From Pectobacterium atrosepticum (GTDB taxonomy: Bacteria > Pseudomonadota > Gammaproteobacteria > Enterobacterales > Enterobacteriaceae): a DNA stretch of 64,000 bases. The DNA lies in assembly GCA_019056595.1 (NCBI GenBank), contig CP036163.1:1798001-1862000 (forward strand), in the 5' to 3' direction. The notes beneath the pieces are model-generated. The model searched no databases, was not told where the DNA came from, and saw only the letters and a program-made list of their open reading frames with translations. Made by a program: the position numbers and the translations under genes. This document shows, in pieces, positions 61,536-64,000 of the stretch; position 1 is the first letter of the stretch, and every line of letters begins with the position of its first letter.

Positions 61536-63992
61536 TTACTCAGCAGACTTTTTCTTCGCGCGTTTAGCCTTGGTCGCGGCGGCGATTTTATTCGTCTTTT
61601 CCGCGTTCTTTTTCGCTTTATCGCGGTTCTTTTTCGGTTTGGCTTTTGGCTTATCCGACGTCGCGTTGCGATCGCCTTCTTTACGGACCGCAGCATCCGG
61701 CTCAAAATTTGCGGCCGCTTTGCTTGGGCTACGGCGGCGTCGACTTGGCTTAGCCTCACGCGAATCCGGTTTCTTCGTACGGTCACGCGCGGTTTTCCCT
61801 TCGCCACGCACCTTGCGCGTGCTGGAAATCAAGGCGAAATCAATGTTGCGCTCGTCCATATGCACGGCTTCAACGCGGATTTCCACTTCATCACCCAGAC
61901 GATAAACCTGCCCGCGCGATTCGCCGATCAGTCGCTGACCGATATTATCGTAGCGGTAGTAATCATTATCCAGCGTAGAAACGTGTACCAGTCCATCGAT
62001 AAACAAATCTTTCAGGCGCACGAAGAAGCCAAAACCGGTGACACTGGCAATAATCCCCGTAAAGACTTCACCAACGTGATCCTGCATAAAGTCGCACTTC
62101 AGCCAATCCGCGACGTCACGCGTTGCTTCATCCGCACGACGCTCCGTCATCGAACAGTGCATACCCAGCTGTAGCATCTCGTTAATGTCGCTATGCCAGC
62201 CGCCCGTTGACGTCCAACGTTCATGACGATCGCTTAACAGATACTTAATGGCGCGGTGCAGCGACAGGTCAGGATAACGACGAATTGGCGACGTGAAGTG
62301 GCCGTAAGACGTCAATGCCAGCCCGAAGTGTCCCCGGTTTTCTGGGTCATAAATCGCCTGTTTCATTGAACGCAGCAGCATAGTTTGCAGCATTTCCCGA
62401 TCGGGACGGTCCGCCAGTTCATTCATCAATTCGGCGTAGTCTTTCGGCTGCGGCTTCATTCCGCCTTTCAGCGTCAGACCCAGCTCGCCCAGCACGCTGC
62501 GCAGGGCTAATACATGGTCTTCACTCGGTTGATCGTGCACGCGGAACAATGCGGGCTCTTCGTTCTTCTCCACAAATTTCGCGGCCGAGATATTCGCCAG
62601 AATCATGCACTCTTCGATCAGCTTGTGCGCGTCGTTACGCACCACCGCTTCCACACGGTCGATACGGCGTTCGGCGTTGAAAATAAACTTCGCCTCTTCA
62701 GTTTCAAACGCGATGCCGCCACGTACTTCACGCGCATGTTCCAGCGCTTTGTACATGTGGTGCAACTCTTCCAGCCCGCCAACCAATGGCTTGTAGTGCT
62801 CACGCAACTCGGCATCGCCTTGCAGAATATTCCACACTTTGGTGTAGGTCAGACGCGCGTGTGAACTCATCACCGCTTCATAAAACTTGTAAGACGACAG
62901 CTTACCCTGCGTCGAAACGGTCATTTCACAGACCATACACAAGCGATCGACCTGCGGGTTAAGCGAACAGAGCCCGTTCGACAGCACTTCCGGCAGCATC
63001 GGTACCACCTGCGATGGGAAGTACACCGACGTGCCACGCGCCCGTGCTTCATGGTCGAGCGGTGTATTCGGCCGAACGTAATAACTCACGTCAGCAATCG
63101 CAACCCACAAACGCCAGCCGCCGCCGCGTTTCGGCTCACAGTACACGGCATCATCGAAATCGCGGGCATCTTCGCCGTCAATCGTGACCAGCGGCAGCTT
63201 ACGCAGATCCACACGGCCTTTTTTCGCGGCTTCAGGTACTTCTTCAGAAAGATCCTTCACCTGATCTTCCACTTTAGGTGGCCAGGTGTGAGGAATATCG
63301 TGGGTACGCAGAGCGATATCCACTGCCAGACCGGTGCCCATGTTGTCACCGAGGATCTCGACAATCTTACCGACCGCTTTCGTGCGGCGCGTGGCGCGTT
63401 GCGTCAGCTCAACCACCACCACGAAACCCATACGAGCGCCGTTAATTTCTTCTTTCGGGATCAGAATATCAAAGCTCAGGCGGCTATCATCCGGTACAAC
63501 GAACCCGATACCCGCATCGACAAAATAGCGGCCGACAATTTGTCCGGTACGCGGTTCCAGCACGCGCACAATGCGTCCTTCGCGACGACCTTTACGATCC
63601 TCACCCAGCGGCTGCGCCAGCACAACATCGCCGTGAATCGCCCGTTTCATCTCTTCAGCCGACAGATAAAGATCGTCTTTGCGGCCTTCCACACGCAGGA
63701 AACCGAAGCCATCGCGATGGCCGATAACCGTGCCACGCAGTAGATCGAGCTTTTCCGGCAACGCATAGCATTGGCGGCGAGTAAAAATAAGCTGACCGTC
63801 ACGCTCCATTGCACGCAGACGGCGGCGCAGCGCTTCGAGGGCTTCTTCTCCAGTTAATTGCAGATCGGTGGCCAATTCTTCTCGGCTGATCGGGGTATCG
63901 CGCTTGGCGATGTGCGCCAAGATATATTCACGACTGGGGATAGGAGATTCGTATTTTTCTGCTTCTCGTTCCAGGAATGGATCTTGTGACAT
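61536..63992 (-). CDS. rnr: Ribonuclease R
   Basis: An 818-residue 3'-to-5' exoribonuclease. It has an N-terminal helix-turn-helix (about 20-85), two cold-shock domains (about 85-255) and an RNB catalytic domain with the acidic cluster in [14 protein letters not shown] (about 270-285). The S1 domain (about 640-725) has [15 protein letters not shown], and a very basic Lys/Arg tail follows (730-818). It degrades structured RNA, assists rRNA quality control and works with SmpB-tmRNA. The ATG at 63992 lies 8 bp inside the window edge. In enterobacteria nsrR precedes it; that region is outside the window. Confidence 0.97.
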   Translation of the reverse strand: MSQDPFLEREAEKYESPIPSREYILAHIAKRDTPISREELATDLQLTGEEALEALRRRLRAMERDGQLIFTRRQCYALPEKLDLLRGTVIGHRDGFGFLRVEGRKDDLYLSAEEMKRAIHGDVVLAQPLGEDRKGRREGRIVRVLEPRTGQIVGRYFVDAGIGFVVPDDSRLSFDILIPKEEINGARMGFVVVVELTQRATRRTKAVGKIVEILGDNMGTGLAVDIALRTHDIPHTWPPKVEDQVKDLSEEVPEAAKKGRVDLRKLPLVTIDGEDARDFDDAVYCEPKRGGGWRLWVAIADVSYYVRPNTPLDHEARARGTSVYFPSQVVPMLPEVLSNGLCSLNPQVDRLCMVCEMTVSTQGKLSSYKFYEAVMSSHARLTYTKVWNILQGDAELREHYKPLVGGLEELHHMYKALEHAREVRGGIAFETEEAKFIFNAERRIDRVEAVVRNDAHKLIEECMILANISAAKFVEKNEEPALFRVHDQPSEDHVLALRSVLGELGLTLKGGMKPQPKDYAELMNELADRPDREMLQTMLLRSMKQAIYDPENRGHFGLALTSYGHFTSPIRRYPDLSLHRAIKYLLSDRHERWTSTGGWHSDINEMLQLGMHCSMTERRADEATRDVADWLKCDFMQDHVGEVFTGIIASVTGFGFFVRLKDLFIDGLVHVSTLDNDYYRYDNIGQRLIGESRGQVYRLGDEVEIRVEAVHMDERNIDFALISSTRKVRGEGKTARDRTKKPDSREAKPSRRRRSPSKAAANFEPDAAVRKEGDRNATSDKPKAKPKKNRDKAKKNAEKTNKIAAATKAKRAKKKSAE

Positions 63993-64000
63993 TGCGGTTC

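Noticed and set aside
61526-61807. 93-codon Lys/Arg-rich minus-strand ORF
   Set aside because: It is the basic tail of rnr read in a shifted frame.

Overview
The window looks like chromosomal DNA of a soft-rot enterobacterium, most probably Pectobacterium or a close relative. Three things point there: nearly every protein is a close match to an Escherichia coli K-12 counterpart, ERIC-type intergenic repeats recur four or more times, and the accessory content (BarA/ExpS-type sensor, indolepyruvate decarboxylase, several chemoreceptors, a complete sugar-diacid cluster) fits that group. Species cannot be fixed from the sequence alone. No tRNA, rRNA, CRISPR array, prophage or insertion sequence was seen.

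Layout. 1-4.1 kb: the divergent pair rlmD (cut by the window edge) and barA. 4.1-14.1 kb: a compact glucarate/galactarate cluster. gudX-gudD-garL-garR-garK form one leftward unit, gudP a separate leftward unit, and garD runs divergently. Together they import the hexarates, dehydrate them to 5-keto-4-deoxyglucarate, cleave that to pyruvate plus tartronate semialdehyde, reduce the latter to glycerate and phosphorylate it. 14.7-17.5 kb: a motility block with an Aer-like receptor and two tandem FlxA-like proteins, the first with a textbook sigma-28 promoter. 17.5-30.6 kb: housekeeping genes ypeB, ligA, hldE, glnE, ygiF, ygiM, cca, uppP, folB and plsY. 30.6-32.3 kb: a chemoreceptor gene with its own sigma-28 promoter.

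32.4-64 kb: the E. coli 94-96-minute backbone in conserved order (ppa, ytfP-tamB-tamA, msrA, ytfL, ytfK, ytfJ, cysQ, cpdB, ytfE, fklB, ytfB, rplI-rpsR-priB-rpsF, yjfP, bsmA, yjfL, rlmB, rnr). It is interrupted by three inserts: a flavodoxin-family, DUF2502 and ipdC block; a Cache-type chemoreceptor with a consensus FNR site; and the rtcB-prfH ribosome rescue and rRNA repair operon followed by two unrecognised genes.

The strongest candidates for new biology are the following. (1) The rtcB-prfH operon is preceded by a 14-codon ORF with a strong Shine-Dalgarno, and a CCTGC segment could pair either with that ORF or with the rtcB ribosome-binding site. (2) A regulatory module is duplicated upstream of gudX and gudP. 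(3) The aer-like gene has a structured leader with two GTTTC segments competing for one GAAAC. (4) Five degenerate 18-bp repeats encode a basic N-terminal extension of TamA. (5) Two overlapping unrecognised genes lie downstream of prfH.
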